This document shows, one piece after another, positions 1-7,821 of a stretch of DNA of 64,000 nt (the first letter of the stretch is position 1; every line of letters starts with the position of its first letter). The translations under genes were made by a program, and so were the position numbers. The notes under the pieces were generated by a model that was given only the letters and a program-made list of their open reading frames with translations, did no database searches and was not told where the DNA came from. Source of the stretch: Azospirillum brasilense (GTDB taxonomy: Bacteria; Pseudomonadota; Alphaproteobacteria; Azospirillales; Azospirillaceae); the NCBI RefSeq assembly GCF_005222205.1, contig NZ_CP032345.1, forward strand, positions 1,181,001 through 1,245,000. The letters are read 5' to 3'.

Positions 1-23
1 TCGCGGATTTGAAGCACGGATTA

Positions 24-102
24 CACGGATTTTTCTTTGATCTTGCTCAGCAGAAGCGTCTCGAAAAGCCATTGCTGGGCGAGCATGAAAGAAAAATCCG
101 TG
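24..102. repeat. AT-rich inverted repeat built on CACGGAT
   Basis: A 15-bp perfect inverted repeat (CACGGATTTTTCTTT at 24-38, its complement at 88-102) flanks about 49 bp. The core hexamer is reiterated: CACGGATT occurs twice in the left arm (from about 16), and TCCGTG three times in the right arm and beyond (about 97-123). The stretch is far more AT-rich than its surroundings and has no plausible gene. It lies downstream of the 3' end of the minus-strand SDR gene. A transcript could fold into a long hairpin, so it may act as a terminator, or it may be a dispersed repeat. Neither is proven from one copy. Confidence 0.6.
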
Positions 103-171
103 AAAAGATCCGTGAAATCCGTGTGAATCTTGTGATCCAAGCCCATCACCCGCAACGGGCAACCACCCGCA

Positions 172-909
172 TCAATACAGATGCTGCCCGCCGGTGATGA
201 ACATTTCCGTCCCGGTGACGTAGCCCGAGTCGGGGCCGCACAGGTAGAAGATCACCGCCGCCACGTCCTCCGGCGTGCCCATGCGCTTCAGCGGGATGCG
301 CGGGATCAACACGTCGTATTCGGGGCCGGTCATGGCGGTCTCGATCTCGCCCGGCGCCACGGCGTTGACGCGCACGCCGATCTCGGCGAACTCCACGGCC
401 ATCTCGCGGGTCAGGCCGGACAGCGCCGCCTTGGACGTCGAATAGGCCGACCCCGCGAAGGGGTGCACCGAATGGCCGGCGATCGAGGTCACGTTGACGA
501 TCGCCCCCTTCGCCCGCGACAGCGGCGCCGCGAAACCGCGGGCCAGCACCAGCGGGGCGAAGAAGTTCAGCTCGAACACCCGGTGCCAGCCTTCGATGGC
601 CCCGTTCAGGCAGCCGAGACGCTCCTTGATCGGCGTCTTGGGCGAGATGCCGGCGTTGTTGATCAACGCGTGCAGCGGCGCCCCGTCCAGCGCGCGGTTG
701 GCCTCCTCCAGGAAGCGGGCGCGGCTGTCCGGATCGGACAGGTCCGTCGGGATGTGGTGGGTCCAGTTCGGATCGCGCCGGCAATGGTCCGGCACCTCCT
801 CGCGGGAACAGGAAATGACCCGCCAGCCCTCGGCGCTGAAGCGCTGCACGGTGGCGTGGCCGATGCCCCGGCTCGCGCCGGTCAGAATGACGGTTTTACG
901 GTGCGGCAT
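172..909 (-). CDS. SDR-family oxidoreductase (3-ketoacyl-ACP reductase-like)
   Basis: Short-chain dehydrogenase of 245 residues, the classical SDR size. The N-terminal Rossmann motif TGASRGIG lies at about residues 9-16, followed by the NNAG motif, the catalytic Ser in the VNVTSIAG segment and the YSTSK pair (Tyr-x3-Lys). The C-terminus ends in a YVTGTEMFITGG block like those of FabG-type enzymes. The start at 909 (MPHRKT) is preferred because the upstream extension is low-complexity and the glycine motif then sits at the normal distance from the N-terminus. It is predicted to be a cytosolic NAD(P)(H)-dependent reductase or dehydrogenase. The substrate cannot be read from sequence, and the gene stands alone on this strand, so neighbours do not help. 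Confidence 0.88.
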   Translation of the reverse strand: MPHRKTVILTGASRGIGHATVQRFSAEGWRVISCSREEVPDHCRRDPNWTHHIPTDLSDPDSRARFLEEANRALDGAPLHALINNAGISPKTPIKERLGCLNGAIEGWHRVFELNFFAPLVLARGFAAPLSRAKGAIVNVTSIAGHSVHPFAGSAYSTSKAALSGLTREMAVEFAEIGVRVNAVAPGEIETAMTGPEYDVLIPRIPLKRMGTPEDVAAVIFYLCGPDSGYVTGTEMFITGGQHLY

Positions 910-1050
910 GATGTCCAAGGATACCCCGCTTCGCCGCACCGCGCCAGCGCGGCCGTTGCCGGTCGGACCATGCACCGTTGACGGGCGCCCTCCACCGCCC
1001 AACCTTCAGCCTGCGTCCAACCGTTTCACGTGTCCAGGAGGGCCGCCGAC

Positions 1051-2226
1051 GTGCTCCCCCGTTTGATGGCTGTCCTTCTCCTCTCCGGCGGCCTGTTGGC
1101 CGGTCTGGGCGACAAGGCTGCGGCGCAGGCCGCCGCCCCGACCAATGCCTGCGTGCCGCCCGGCGGCTGGTCCGACGCCGCCGCGCGCCCGCTGAACGCC
1201 GCCGACCTGCTGCGCCGCGCCGCGGCGTCGCCCGCCGTGCTGCTGGGGGAGCGGCACGACAACGCCGACCACCACCGCTGGCAGCTTCACAGCCTGGCGG
1301 CGCTGCACGCGCTGAACCCCGATCTGGCGGTCGGCATGGAGATGTTCCCGCGCAGCGTCCAGCCGGTCCTCGACCGCTGGAGCGCCGGGCAACTGACCGA
1401 GGCGGAACTGCTGCGCGACACCAACTGGGCCAAGGTCTGGGGGTTCGACGCGCGCTTCTACCTGCCGATCCTGCATTTCGCCCGGATGAACCGGCTGCCG
1501 GTGATCGCGCTGAACGTCGACCGCGGGCTGGTCAGCCGCACCGCGCGCGATGGCTGGGCCGCCGTCCCCGCCGGCGAGCGCGAAGGCGTCGGCGACCCGG
1601 CCCCTCCCCCCGCCTCCTACACCGAGCGGCTGCGCCAGGTGATGGCCGCCCACGGCCCGTCCGAGCGCCGCTCCGGCAGCTTCGAGCGATTCGTCGAGGC
1701 GCAATCGGTCTGGGACCGCGCGATGGCGGAGCGGATCGCCGAGACCCACCGCCGGACCGGCCGCACCGTCGTCGCCATCCTGGGCCAGGGGCACATCGAA
1801 GGGCGCGACGGCGTCCCCCACCAGCTGGCCGACCTGGGCGTCCGGAACAGCGTCGTCCTGCTGCCCTGGGACGAGGACCGCCCCTGCACCGAGTTGGACG
1901 GGCGGATCGCCGACGCGGTCTATGGGCTGGGCGAGAGCGAGGCGCCGGCCGAGACGCCGCGCCCCCGGCTGGGCGTGATGCTGGAGCCGGGGAGCGAGGG
2001 GGTGCGCGTGCGCTCCGTCACTGAGGGCAGCGTCGCCGCCGCCGCCGGCCTGGCGGCGGGCGACCTCGTGGTCGCGGCGGCCGGGGCCCCGGTGCGCGAG
2101 GCCTCCGACCTGACGGCGGTGGTGCAGCGGCAGGCCCCCGGCACATGGCTGCCGCTGACCGTGAAGCGCGAACAGGGCACGGCGGAGCTGGTGGCGAAGT
2201 TCCCCGCATCGCCCGTGGTGGAATAG
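1051..2226 (+). CDS. Secreted ChaN-family protein with C-terminal PDZ domain
   Basis: The protein has 391 residues. It begins with a signal peptide (hydrophobic MAVLLLSGGLLAGLG, then an AQA-type cleavage site). The ChaN/haem-binding-uptake domain follows, with the hallmark LLGERHDNADHH (GExH motif shared by the TraB/Tiki/EreA superfamily), then GMEMFPR and a late GQGHIEGRDG segment. The last roughly 90 residues form a PDZ-like domain (LGVMLEPGSEGVRV, GLAAGDLVVAAAG). The GTG at 1051 is preferred because AGGAGGG ends 9 nt upstream. GTG 1030 and ATG 1066 are in-frame alternatives. ChaN proteins bind haem or iron, while PDZ domains bind peptide C-termini. A periplasmic role is likely but the ligand is unknown. 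Confidence 0.85.
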   Translation: MLPRLMAVLLLSGGLLAGLGDKAAAQAAAPTNACVPPGGWSDAAARPLNAADLLRRAAASPAVLLGERHDNADHHRWQLHSLAALHALNPDLAVGMEMFPRSVQPVLDRWSAGQLTEAELLRDTNWAKVWGFDARFYLPILHFARMNRLPVIALNVDRGLVSRTARDGWAAVPAGEREGVGDPAPPPASYTERLRQVMAAHGPSERRSGSFERFVEAQSVWDRAMAERIAETHRRTGRTVVAILGQGHIEGRDGVPHQLADLGVRNSVVLLPWDEDRPCTELDGRIADAVYGLGESEAPAETPRPRLGVMLEPGSEGVRVRSVTEGSVAAAAGLAAGDLVVAAAGAPVREASDLTAVVQRQAPGTWLPLTVKREQGTAELVAKFPASPVVE

Positions 2227-2247
2227 CGGGGTGGAGTGATCGGGGGC

Positions 2248-2361
2248 TAAAGCGGATTGCAATCCGCTTTGGATCGCGACGGCGGTCCCGGCCGCACATG
2301 CGGCCGAAGCCCGCCGGCAAGTGAGGCGATGTGAGTCTAAAGCGAACGGAAGTTCGCTTTA
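2248..2361. repeat. 114-bp composite palindromic repeat, copy 1
   Basis: Three dyads in series. The first is a perfect 22-bp palindrome (2249-2270, AAAGCGGATTG and its complement). The second is a central hairpin around ACAT (stem CGGCCGC/GCGGCCG, about 2289-2306). The third is a 9-bp stem with GGAA loop (2339-2360). The ends TAAAGCGGA and, inverted, TAAAGCGAA form imperfect terminal inverted repeats. Copy 2 is at 31685-31798. The right end supplies the TAA stop codon of the Nudix gene (2359-2361). Confidence 0.9.
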
Positions 2362-2928
2362 GAGCATCCGCTCCCACTGCGCCAGCACGTCCGGCGTGGG
2401 GTTCACCGCCGGGGCGAAGTCCTGGCGGCCGAGACGCGACCGGTGCTCGCGCAAGGCCCACTGAACGGTCGGGAAGGCCAGATCGTCCCAGGGGATCTCC
2501 TCCCAGCGGAACAGACCGACCTCCTGGCTTTCCGGCCCGGCGGACACGTCCGGCGACAGCAGGCGGGCGCGGAAGATCAGTTGCACCTGGCTGATGCGCG
2601 GGATGTCGTAGACGGCCAGCAGCGAGTCGATGGCGATTTTGGCCCGCGCCTCCTCCCACGCCTCGCGCGCGGCACCCTCCATGGTGCTTTCCCGCTCCTC
2701 CATGAAGCCGGCGGGCAGCGTCCAGTAGCCCTTGCGCAGTTCGATGGCGCGGCGGCACAGCAGGATGCGGTCCTCCCACGTCGCCACCGACCCGACGACG
2801 ATCAGCGGGTTCTGGTAGGCGATGTAGCCGCAGTCCGGACAGGTCAGCCGCTCGCGGTCCTCGCCGGGCGGGATGGTGCGGACGCGGGGGCCCTTATGGG
2901 GGCCGGGGGAGGACGGATCGTCGGGCAT
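2359..2928 (-). CDS. Nudix hydrolase with short Zn-ribbon-like N-terminus
   Basis: The protein has 189 residues. The N-terminal segment holds a CPDCGYIAYQNP motif, which resembles the second half of the zinc ribbon found before some Nudix domains. Only one CxxC pair is present, so metal binding is doubtful. The Nudix box (Gx5Ex7REUxEExGU) starts at GFMEERE and reads REAWEEARA, so the catalytic REx2EE core is intact but the usual last Gly is Arg. The family hydrolyses nucleoside diphosphates linked to another group. The specific substrate (ADP-ribose, NAD-like or other) is not evident. The gene is convergent with the ChaN gene, and its stop codon is embedded in the 114-bp repeat. Confidence 0.87.
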   Translation of the reverse strand: MPDDPSSPGPHKGPRVRTIPPGEDRERLTCPDCGYIAYQNPLIVVGSVATWEDRILLCRRAIELRKGYWTLPAGFMEERESTMEGAAREAWEEARAKIAIDSLLAVYDIPRISQVQLIFRARLLSPDVSAGPESQEVGLFRWEEIPWDDLAFPTVQWALREHRSRLGRQDFAPAVNPTPDVLAQWERML

Positions 2929-3054
2929 CCGTCGGATATGGCGCAGACGGGGACGGCGGGCAAGCCCGCATCGCCACCCGTGCCGCAGGCGGAACGGAGC
3001 CGCGGAGGGGTTCTTCTTTGTTCATTGCCCGTTCTCTTTCCTGATTCGTTCCTG

Positions 3055-3113
3055 TAGTCTCGCCTGAGATCTCGCCTATGGTCTCGCCTGTGGTCTCGCT
3101 TGTGGTCTCGGGA
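3055..3113. repeat. 12-bp tandem repeat upstream of rmuC
   Basis: About five head-to-tail units of a 12-bp sequence close to TGGTCTCGCCTG. The first two units are the most diverged, and the last ends as TGGTCTCGGGA. The array ends about 25 bp before the rmuC ATG (3139) and just upstream of its Shine-Dalgarno-like GGGGAA, so it lies in the presumed leader or promoter. Unit number could vary between strains. Confidence 0.85.
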
Positions 3114-3138
3114 TTTGCAGCGTTCTTTGGGGAATTTC

Positions 3139-4629
3139 ATGCAGTTCGCGTTCGACGCACAGTCGGTGCTTCTCGGCGGCCTCGCCGGCGCCCTTCTCGG
3201 GGCGATCCTCGCCGGCATGATCGTGCGCCTCTACGCCGCACGCGCCGAGGCGGAGGCCGCCGCCATCCACGCCGAACTGGTCACCCGGCTCGACGTCGCC
3301 GAGCGAATCGAGGGCGACCTGCGCGAGGAGGTCGAGGCCCGCGACCACCAGATCACCCGGCTGACCGGCGAGCTGTCCGCCGCCCGCGAGCGGCAGGCGG
3401 AGCTGTCCACCACGCTGGCCCGCGAGCGCGCGTCGGCGGCGGAGAAGCTGGCCCTTCTGGAGCGCGCGCAGGCCACCCTGTCCGACAGCTTCAAGGCCCT
3501 GTCGGCGGAGGCCCTGCGCTCCAACAACCAGAGCTTCCTCGACCTCGCCAAGGAAACCCTGACGACCTTCCAGGAGCAGGCGCGCGGCGACCTGGAGAAG
3601 CGGCAGACCGCCATCGCCGACATCGTCGCCCCGGTGCGCCAGTCGCTGGAGCGCATGGACGGCCAGATCCAGGAGATGGAGCGCAGCCGCGCCGGCGCCT
3701 ACGAGGGGCTGAAGCAGCAGGTGCTGTCGCTGGTGGAAACCCAGTCCCAGCTCCGCGCGGAGACCGGCAACCTCGTCCGCGCCCTGCGCAGCCCGGTGGC
3801 GCGCGGGCGCTGGGGCGAGATCCAGCTCCGCCGGGTCTGCGAGATGGCCGGGATGCTGGACCATTGCGACTTCGCGGAGCAGATGAGCGTGGAGGCTGCC
3901 GGCGGGCGGCTGCGCCCCGACCTCGTCGTCAAGCTGCCCGGCGGCAAGACCATCGTGGTGGACGCCAAGACGCCGCTGGAGGGCTATCTCGACGGCGTGC
4001 AGGCGGCCGACGACGGCGCCCGCCGCGACGGGTTGTCGCGCCACGCCCGCCATGTGCGCGAGCATATGAAGCAGCTCGGCACCAAGGCCTATTGGGACCA
4101 GTTCGCGGATTCCCCGGAATTCGTCGTGCTGTTCCTGCCCGGCGAGAACTTCTTCTCCGCGGCGCTGGAGCACGACCCGGCGCTGATCGAGGCCGGCATC
4201 GACCACCGGGTGATCCTCGCCACCCCGACGACGCTGATCGCGCTGCTGCGCGCCGTCGCCTACGGCTGGCGCCAGGAACGGCTGACCGACAGCGCCCGCG
4301 AGATCAGCGCCTTGGGCGCCGAGCTGTACAAGCGCCTGCACGACCTGGGCGGCCATATGGAGCGGCTGGGCGGGCAGCTCGAAAAGGCCGTGGGCAGCTA
4401 CAACGGGGCGGTCGGCAGCCTGGAATCCCGCGTCCTGGTCACCGCCCGCCGCTTCCGCGACCTCCACGCCACCCCGGACAGCGCCGAGGAGATTCCCCTG
4501 CTGGAACCGCTGGACCACGCCCCGCGCCCGCTCCAGGCGCCGGAGCTTCGCGCGGCCGAGCCCCGGGCAGCGGAATTGAGGGCAACGGAATTGAGAGCCG
4601 CGGACCTGCGAGCGGCAGCCAGGGCGTAG
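3139..4629 (+). CDS. rmuC: DNA recombination protein RmuC
   Basis: 496 residues. An N-terminal membrane anchor (LLGGLAGALLGAILAGMIV, about residues 9-27) is followed by a long coiled coil rich in Ala, Glu and Arg (about 30-230). The nuclease-like RmuC core follows, with GRWGEIQLRRVCEMAGM, the DAKTPLEGYL segment and the FLPGENFFSAAL block, all typical of the family. RmuC limits inversions at short inverted repeats, probably through a PD-(D/E)xK-type nuclease fold. ATG 3139 is chosen because GGGGAA sits just upstream and the anchor then begins at the N-terminus. An earlier in-frame start at 3100 would read through the 12-bp repeat. The C-terminus is extended by six pentapeptides of AAELR type (4537-4626), which are not part of the conserved core. 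Confidence 0.93.
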   Translation: MQFAFDAQSVLLGGLAGALLGAILAGMIVRLYAARAEAEAAAIHAELVTRLDVAERIEGDLREEVEARDHQITRLTGELSAARERQAELSTTLARERASAAEKLALLERAQATLSDSFKALSAEALRSNNQSFLDLAKETLTTFQEQARGDLEKRQTAIADIVAPVRQSLERMDGQIQEMERSRAGAYEGLKQQVLSLVETQSQLRAETGNLVRALRSPVARGRWGEIQLRRVCEMAGMLDHCDFAEQMSVEAAGGRLRPDLVVKLPGGKTIVVDAKTPLEGYLDGVQAADDGARRDGLSRHARHVREHMKQLGTKAYWDQFADSPEFVVLFLPGENFFSAALEHDPALIEAGIDHRVILATPTTLIALLRAVAYGWRQERLTDSAREISALGAELYKRLHDLGGHMERLGGQLEKAVGSYNGAVGSLESRVLVTARRFRDLHATPDSAEEIPLLEPLDHAPRPLQAPELRAAEPRAAELRATELRAADLRAAARA

Positions 4630-4830
4630 GGCCGAAGCCTGCAACCAAGATTTGCCCGTCTTGTTTCGCCTTGCAAAGGACGGGAGCGGTCCCAATTTCC
4701 CTCCTGTCATTCTGCTTCGGACTGCCGGCCTGCTACGCCTTCGGGTGCCCAGATCGTCGCTATGCCTGGACACAGTCTGATGCGCCGCACCGGCCGATGC
4801 GGCGCCTTTCATACGAAACGGAGAGCAATC

Positions 4831-5040
4831 ATGCCCGTCGGTACCGTCAAGTGGTTCAACAGCACCAAGGGTTATGGCTTCATTCAGCCGGACAACGGCG
4901 GCGCGGACGTCTTCGTCCACATCTCCGCGGTCGAGCGTGCGGGCCTGCGCAGCCTGAATGAAGGCCAGAAGGTGTCCTACGAGGAGCAGCGCGATCCGAA
5001 GCGCGGCAAGACCTCGGCGGAGAACCTGAAGGCCGTCTGA
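4831..5040 (+). CDS. cspA: Cold-shock protein, CspA family
   Basis: The 69-residue single cold-shock domain begins [20 protein letters not shown]. Both RNA-binding motifs are visible: KGYGFI (RNP1) and VFVHIS (RNP2). The start is fixed by GGAGAG 6-11 nt upstream. This small cytosolic protein binds single-stranded RNA and DNA and melts mRNA structure. The roughly 200-bp gap from rmuC leaves room for the long leader usual for csp genes, but I cannot point to a confident promoter. A strong intrinsic terminator follows directly, so the gene is probably monocistronic. Confidence 0.95.
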   Translation: MPVGTVKWFNSTKGYGFIQPDNGGADVFVHISAVERAGLRSLNEGQKVSYEEQRDPKRGKTSAENLKAV

Positions 5041-5068
5041 GCCACGTCTCACGGCACGGCATCGGAGG

Positions 5069-5094
5069 GGGCACCGGGAAACCGGTGCCCTTTT
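5069..5094 (+). terminator. Intrinsic terminator of the csp gene
   Basis: The stem GGGCACCGG (5069-5077), loop GAAA and complementary CCGGTGCCC (5082-5090) are followed by TTTT. This is a textbook Rho-independent terminator 28 bp after the csp stop codon. Confidence 0.9.
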
Positions 5095-5148
5095 CCGTTG
5101 CACGCTTTTCCTCTACAAGCACCCCCCTGACGTTCGGAGTTTCCCCCC

Positions 5149-5379
5149 ATGGCCAAGACCAAGAAGAAGCAGCCGGTGGACAGCGCCTTCGTGCTGTTCG
5201 ACGTGCTGTACGAAGACGGCGCCCGCACCTCCAACCGCAAGGTCCCCGGCACGCTGGTCGGCGGGCTGGACGGCGACGAGCCGGCCCGCGGCTTCATCGA
5301 GGAGCAGGACCGCAAGATCGCCGAGATGTCCGGCAATCCGCGCGGCCCCATCAAGTCGATCACCCGCTCGCCCCTCTGA
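5149..5379 (+). CDS. Small conserved-looking hypothetical protein
   Basis: 76 residues, beginning MAKTKKKQPVDSAFVLFDV. It has a lysine-rich N-terminus, an acidic middle (LVGGLDGDEPARGFIEEQD) and a basic tail (GPIKSITRSPL). It has no signal peptide, membrane segment or cysteine. Codon use matches its neighbours and the reading frame is clean from ATG to stop, so it is probably a real gene. The sequence lacks any motif I recognise. It lies between the csp terminator and def on the same strand. The 140-bp gap before def argues that it may be transcribed separately. Confidence 0.72.
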   Translation: MAKTKKKQPVDSAFVLFDVLYEDGARTSNRKVPGTLVGGLDGDEPARGFIEEQDRKIAEMSGNPRGPIKSITRSPL

Positions 5380-5519
5380 GACGAGGCCAGCATGGCTGGG
5401 CCGTCATGACAGGATCGGCGGGTCGCCGCGGGTTGTGCCTTGCGCCTTCCTTGACCTCGTGGCCCGCCCCTCATATTTTGACGGATTGTCGCACCTCCAC
5501 GCACCGTTGCTGAGTTCCC

Positions 5520-6026
5520 ATGGCCGTTCTCGATATCCTCGTCGCCCCGCACCCCGTCCTGAAGCAGAAGGCGAAGCCCGTCGAAAAGGTCGACGCCCGC
5601 ATCGCCAAGCTGATGGACGACATGGTCGAGACCATGTACGCCGCGAAGGGCATCGGCCTCGCCGCGCCGCAGATCGGCGTCCTGGAGCGCGTGATCGTCG
5701 TGGACGTGCACGACAAGGATGAGAAGCCGAACCCCATCCGCCTCGCCAACCCGGAAATCGTCTGGAAGTCGGACGAGACATCGGTGTGCGAGGAGGGCTG
5801 CCTGTCGGTGCCCGACCAGTACGCCGAAGTCACCCGCCCCTCGTCGGTCCGCGTCCGCTATTTGGACGAGACCAACGAGACGCGCGAGATCGAGGCCGAC
5901 GGCATGCTGGCCACCTGCATCCAGCACGAGATCGACCATCTGAACGGCGTGCTGTTCGTCGACTACCTGTCGATGCTGAAGCGCAACATGATCCTGCGCA
6001 AAGTCCAGAAGATGCAGCGCGCCTAA
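5520..6026 (+). CDS. def: Peptide deformylase
   Basis: 168 residues, the usual length. All three signature motifs are present: GIGLAAPQ (44-51), EGCLS (92-96, with metal ligand Cys94) and HEIDH (136-140, two His ligands and the catalytic Glu). The enzyme removes the formyl group from the initiator methionine of nascent proteins at the ribosome. It heads the run def-fmt-truA. The following fmt gene makes formyl-Met-tRNA, so the pair forms the formylation/deformylation cycle. The def-fmt gap is 24 bp and fmt overlaps truA, which points to one operon. I see no strong Shine-Dalgarno sequence before the ATG. Confidence 0.97.
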   Translation: MAVLDILVAPHPVLKQKAKPVEKVDARIAKLMDDMVETMYAAKGIGLAAPQIGVLERVIVVDVHDKDEKPNPIRLANPEIVWKSDETSVCEEGCLSVPDQYAEVTRPSSVRVRYLDETNETREIEADGMLATCIQHEIDHLNGVLFVDYLSMLKRNMILRKVQKMQRA

Positions 6027-6050
6027 CTTTCTGACGTTGGACGACTCTTC

Positions 6051-7019
6051 ATGACGCCGCTCCGCCTCGTTTTCATGGGCACGCCGGACTTCGCCGTGCC
6101 CAGCCTGCGCGCCCTGGCCGATGCCGGGCACGAGGTGGTCTGCGTCTACAGCCAGCCGCCCCGCCCCGCCGGGCGCGGGCAGCAGGTCCAGAAATCCCCG
6201 GTCCACCGCTTCGCCGAGGAGCGCGGCATCCCCGTGCGCACGCCCAAGTCGCTGCGCAACGCCGAGGCCCAGGCGGAGTTCGCCGAGCTGAAGGCCGACG
6301 CCGCGGTGGTCGCCGCCTATGGGCTGATCCTGCCGCAGCCGATCCTCGACGCGCCGCGGCTGGGCTGCCTGAACGTGCACGGCTCCCTGCTGCCGCGCTG
6401 GCGCGGGGCGGCCCCGATCCAGCGCTCGATCCTGGCCGGCGACGCCGAGACCGGCATCACCATCATGCAGATGGACATCGGGCTCGACACCGGGGCCATG
6501 CTGCTGAAGGACGCGGTGCCGATCACCGCGGAGACCACCGCCAGCAGCCTGCACGACGCGCTGGCCGACATGGGCGCCCGGCTGATCGTCGAGGCGCTCG
6601 ACGGCCTCGCCGCCGGCCGCCTGACCGGCGAGCCGCAGCCCGAGGCGGGCGTGACCTACGCCGCCAAGCTGACGCGCGAGGATGGCCGGCTCGACTGGAC
6701 GCGTGATGCCGCCTTCGTGGAGCGGCAGGTCCGCGCCCTTACCCCCTGGCCCGGCTGCTGGTTCGACGCCCCGACGCCGACCGGCGGGGTGGAGCGCATC
6801 AAGGTGCTGAAGGCCGAATTGGCACCAGACGCCCGCAAGGCGGCGCCCGGCACGCTGCTCGACGACCGGCTGACCATCGCCTGCGCCGACGGCGCCGTGC
6901 GCCTCACTCTGGTGCAGCGGCCCGGCAAGGCCCCGGTGGACGGCGCCGCCCTGCTGCGCGGCTTCACTCTGCCCGTCGGCACCCGTCTCGGCGACGCCGC
7001 ATGCAGCGCTGGAAACTGA
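6051..7019 (+). CDS. fmt: Methionyl-tRNA formyltransferase
   Basis: 322 residues. The N-terminal formyltransferase domain begins [15 protein letters not shown] and carries the catalytic/folate motif around [17 protein letters not shown], where Asn, His and a downstream Asp (GLDTG) are the usual active-site residues. A C-terminal OB-like tRNA-binding domain follows (from about residue 205). It transfers a formyl group from 10-formyl-tetrahydrofolate to Met-tRNA(fMet). Its 3' end overlaps the truA start by 19 bp, so the two are probably translationally coupled. Confidence 0.97.
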   Translation: MTPLRLVFMGTPDFAVPSLRALADAGHEVVCVYSQPPRPAGRGQQVQKSPVHRFAEERGIPVRTPKSLRNAEAQAEFAELKADAAVVAAYGLILPQPILDAPRLGCLNVHGSLLPRWRGAAPIQRSILAGDAETGITIMQMDIGLDTGAMLLKDAVPITAETTASSLHDALADMGARLIVEALDGLAAGRLTGEPQPEAGVTYAAKLTREDGRLDWTRDAAFVERQVRALTPWPGCWFDAPTPTGGVERIKVLKAELAPDARKAAPGTLLDDRLTIACADGAVRLTLVQRPGKAPVDGAALLRGFTLPVGTRLGDAACSAGN

Positions 7020-7738
7020 CCCTCGAATATGACGGCCGGCCCTTCGTCGGCTGGCAGCGGCAGGACAACGGCCCCTCCGTCCAGCAGACGCTGGAGGAAG
7101 CCATCGAGCGCCTGTCCGGCGAGACCGTGCGCGTCCACACCTCCGGGCGGACGGACGCCGGGGTGCACGCGCTGGGTCAGGTCTGCCATTTCGACCTGGA
7201 GAAGCCCTTCACCGGGCTGAAGCTGCGCGACGCGCTGAACTTCCACCTGAGGCCCGCCCCCGTGGCCGTCCTGCTGGCCGAGGCGGTGCCGGAGGAGTTC
7301 CACGCCCGCATGACCTGCCTGGGGCGCAGCTACGTCTTCCGCATCGTCAACCGCCGCGCCCCGCTCGCCCTGGAGACAGGCCGCGCCTGGCACGTCATGC
7401 GCCCGCTGGACGCCGAGGCGATGCACGCCGCCGCGCAGGTCCTGGTCGGCCGGCACGATTTCACCAGCTTCCGCGCCGCGCTCTGCCAGGCCAACTCCCC
7501 GGTCAAGACGCTGGAGCGGCTGGCCGTCGAGCGGGTCGGCGACGAGGTCCGGGTGCACGCTGCCGCCCGTTCCTTCCTGCACCATCAGGTGCGCAACATG
7601 GTGGGCACTCTGGAGCTGGTCGGGGCCGGCAAGTGGAGCGCCGACGACCTGCGCCGCGCGCTGGAGGCCCGCAACCGCTCCGCCGCCGGGCCGACCGCCC
7701 CGCCGGATGGGCTGTATTTCGTCAACGCCCGCTACTGA
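7001..7738 (+). CDS. truA: tRNA pseudouridine(38-40) synthase TruA
   Basis: 245 residues. The catalytic Asp is Asp52 in [13 protein letters not shown], and the family N-terminus [16 protein letters not shown] is intact. A second conserved block ([17 protein letters not shown]) and the C-terminal [13 protein letters not shown] also match TruA. It isomerises uridine to pseudouridine at positions 38-40 of the anticodon stem. The start at 7001 lies inside the 3' end of fmt, which fits coupled translation. Confidence 0.97.
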   Translation: MQRWKLTLEYDGRPFVGWQRQDNGPSVQQTLEEAIERLSGETVRVHTSGRTDAGVHALGQVCHFDLEKPFTGLKLRDALNFHLRPAPVAVLLAEAVPEEFHARMTCLGRSYVFRIVNRRAPLALETGRAWHVMRPLDAEAMHAAAQVLVGRHDFTSFRAALCQANSPVKTLERLAVERVGDEVRVHAAARSFLHHQVRNMVGTLELVGAGKWSADDLRRALEARNRSAAGPTAPPDGLYFVNARY

Positions 7739-7821
7739 CGCCCATAAGGCGGCGTCTGGCGCTCGTCGCCAATTGCCGATAGACTCTCAGGCGAAGCACA
7801 ACCGGCCGGATTTCCGTCGCC

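Noticed and set aside
2248..2361. Insertion sequence or CRISPR origin of the 114-bp repeat
   Set aside because: There is no transposase frame in or next to either copy, only two copies, and no regular spacing. A non-autonomous MITE-like origin remains possible.
3076..5103. Long minus-strand open frame opposite rmuC and csp
   Set aside because: It is the antisense of RmuC and the cold-shock gene. It has no domain and a low-complexity ARPQARP end caused by the 12-bp repeat.
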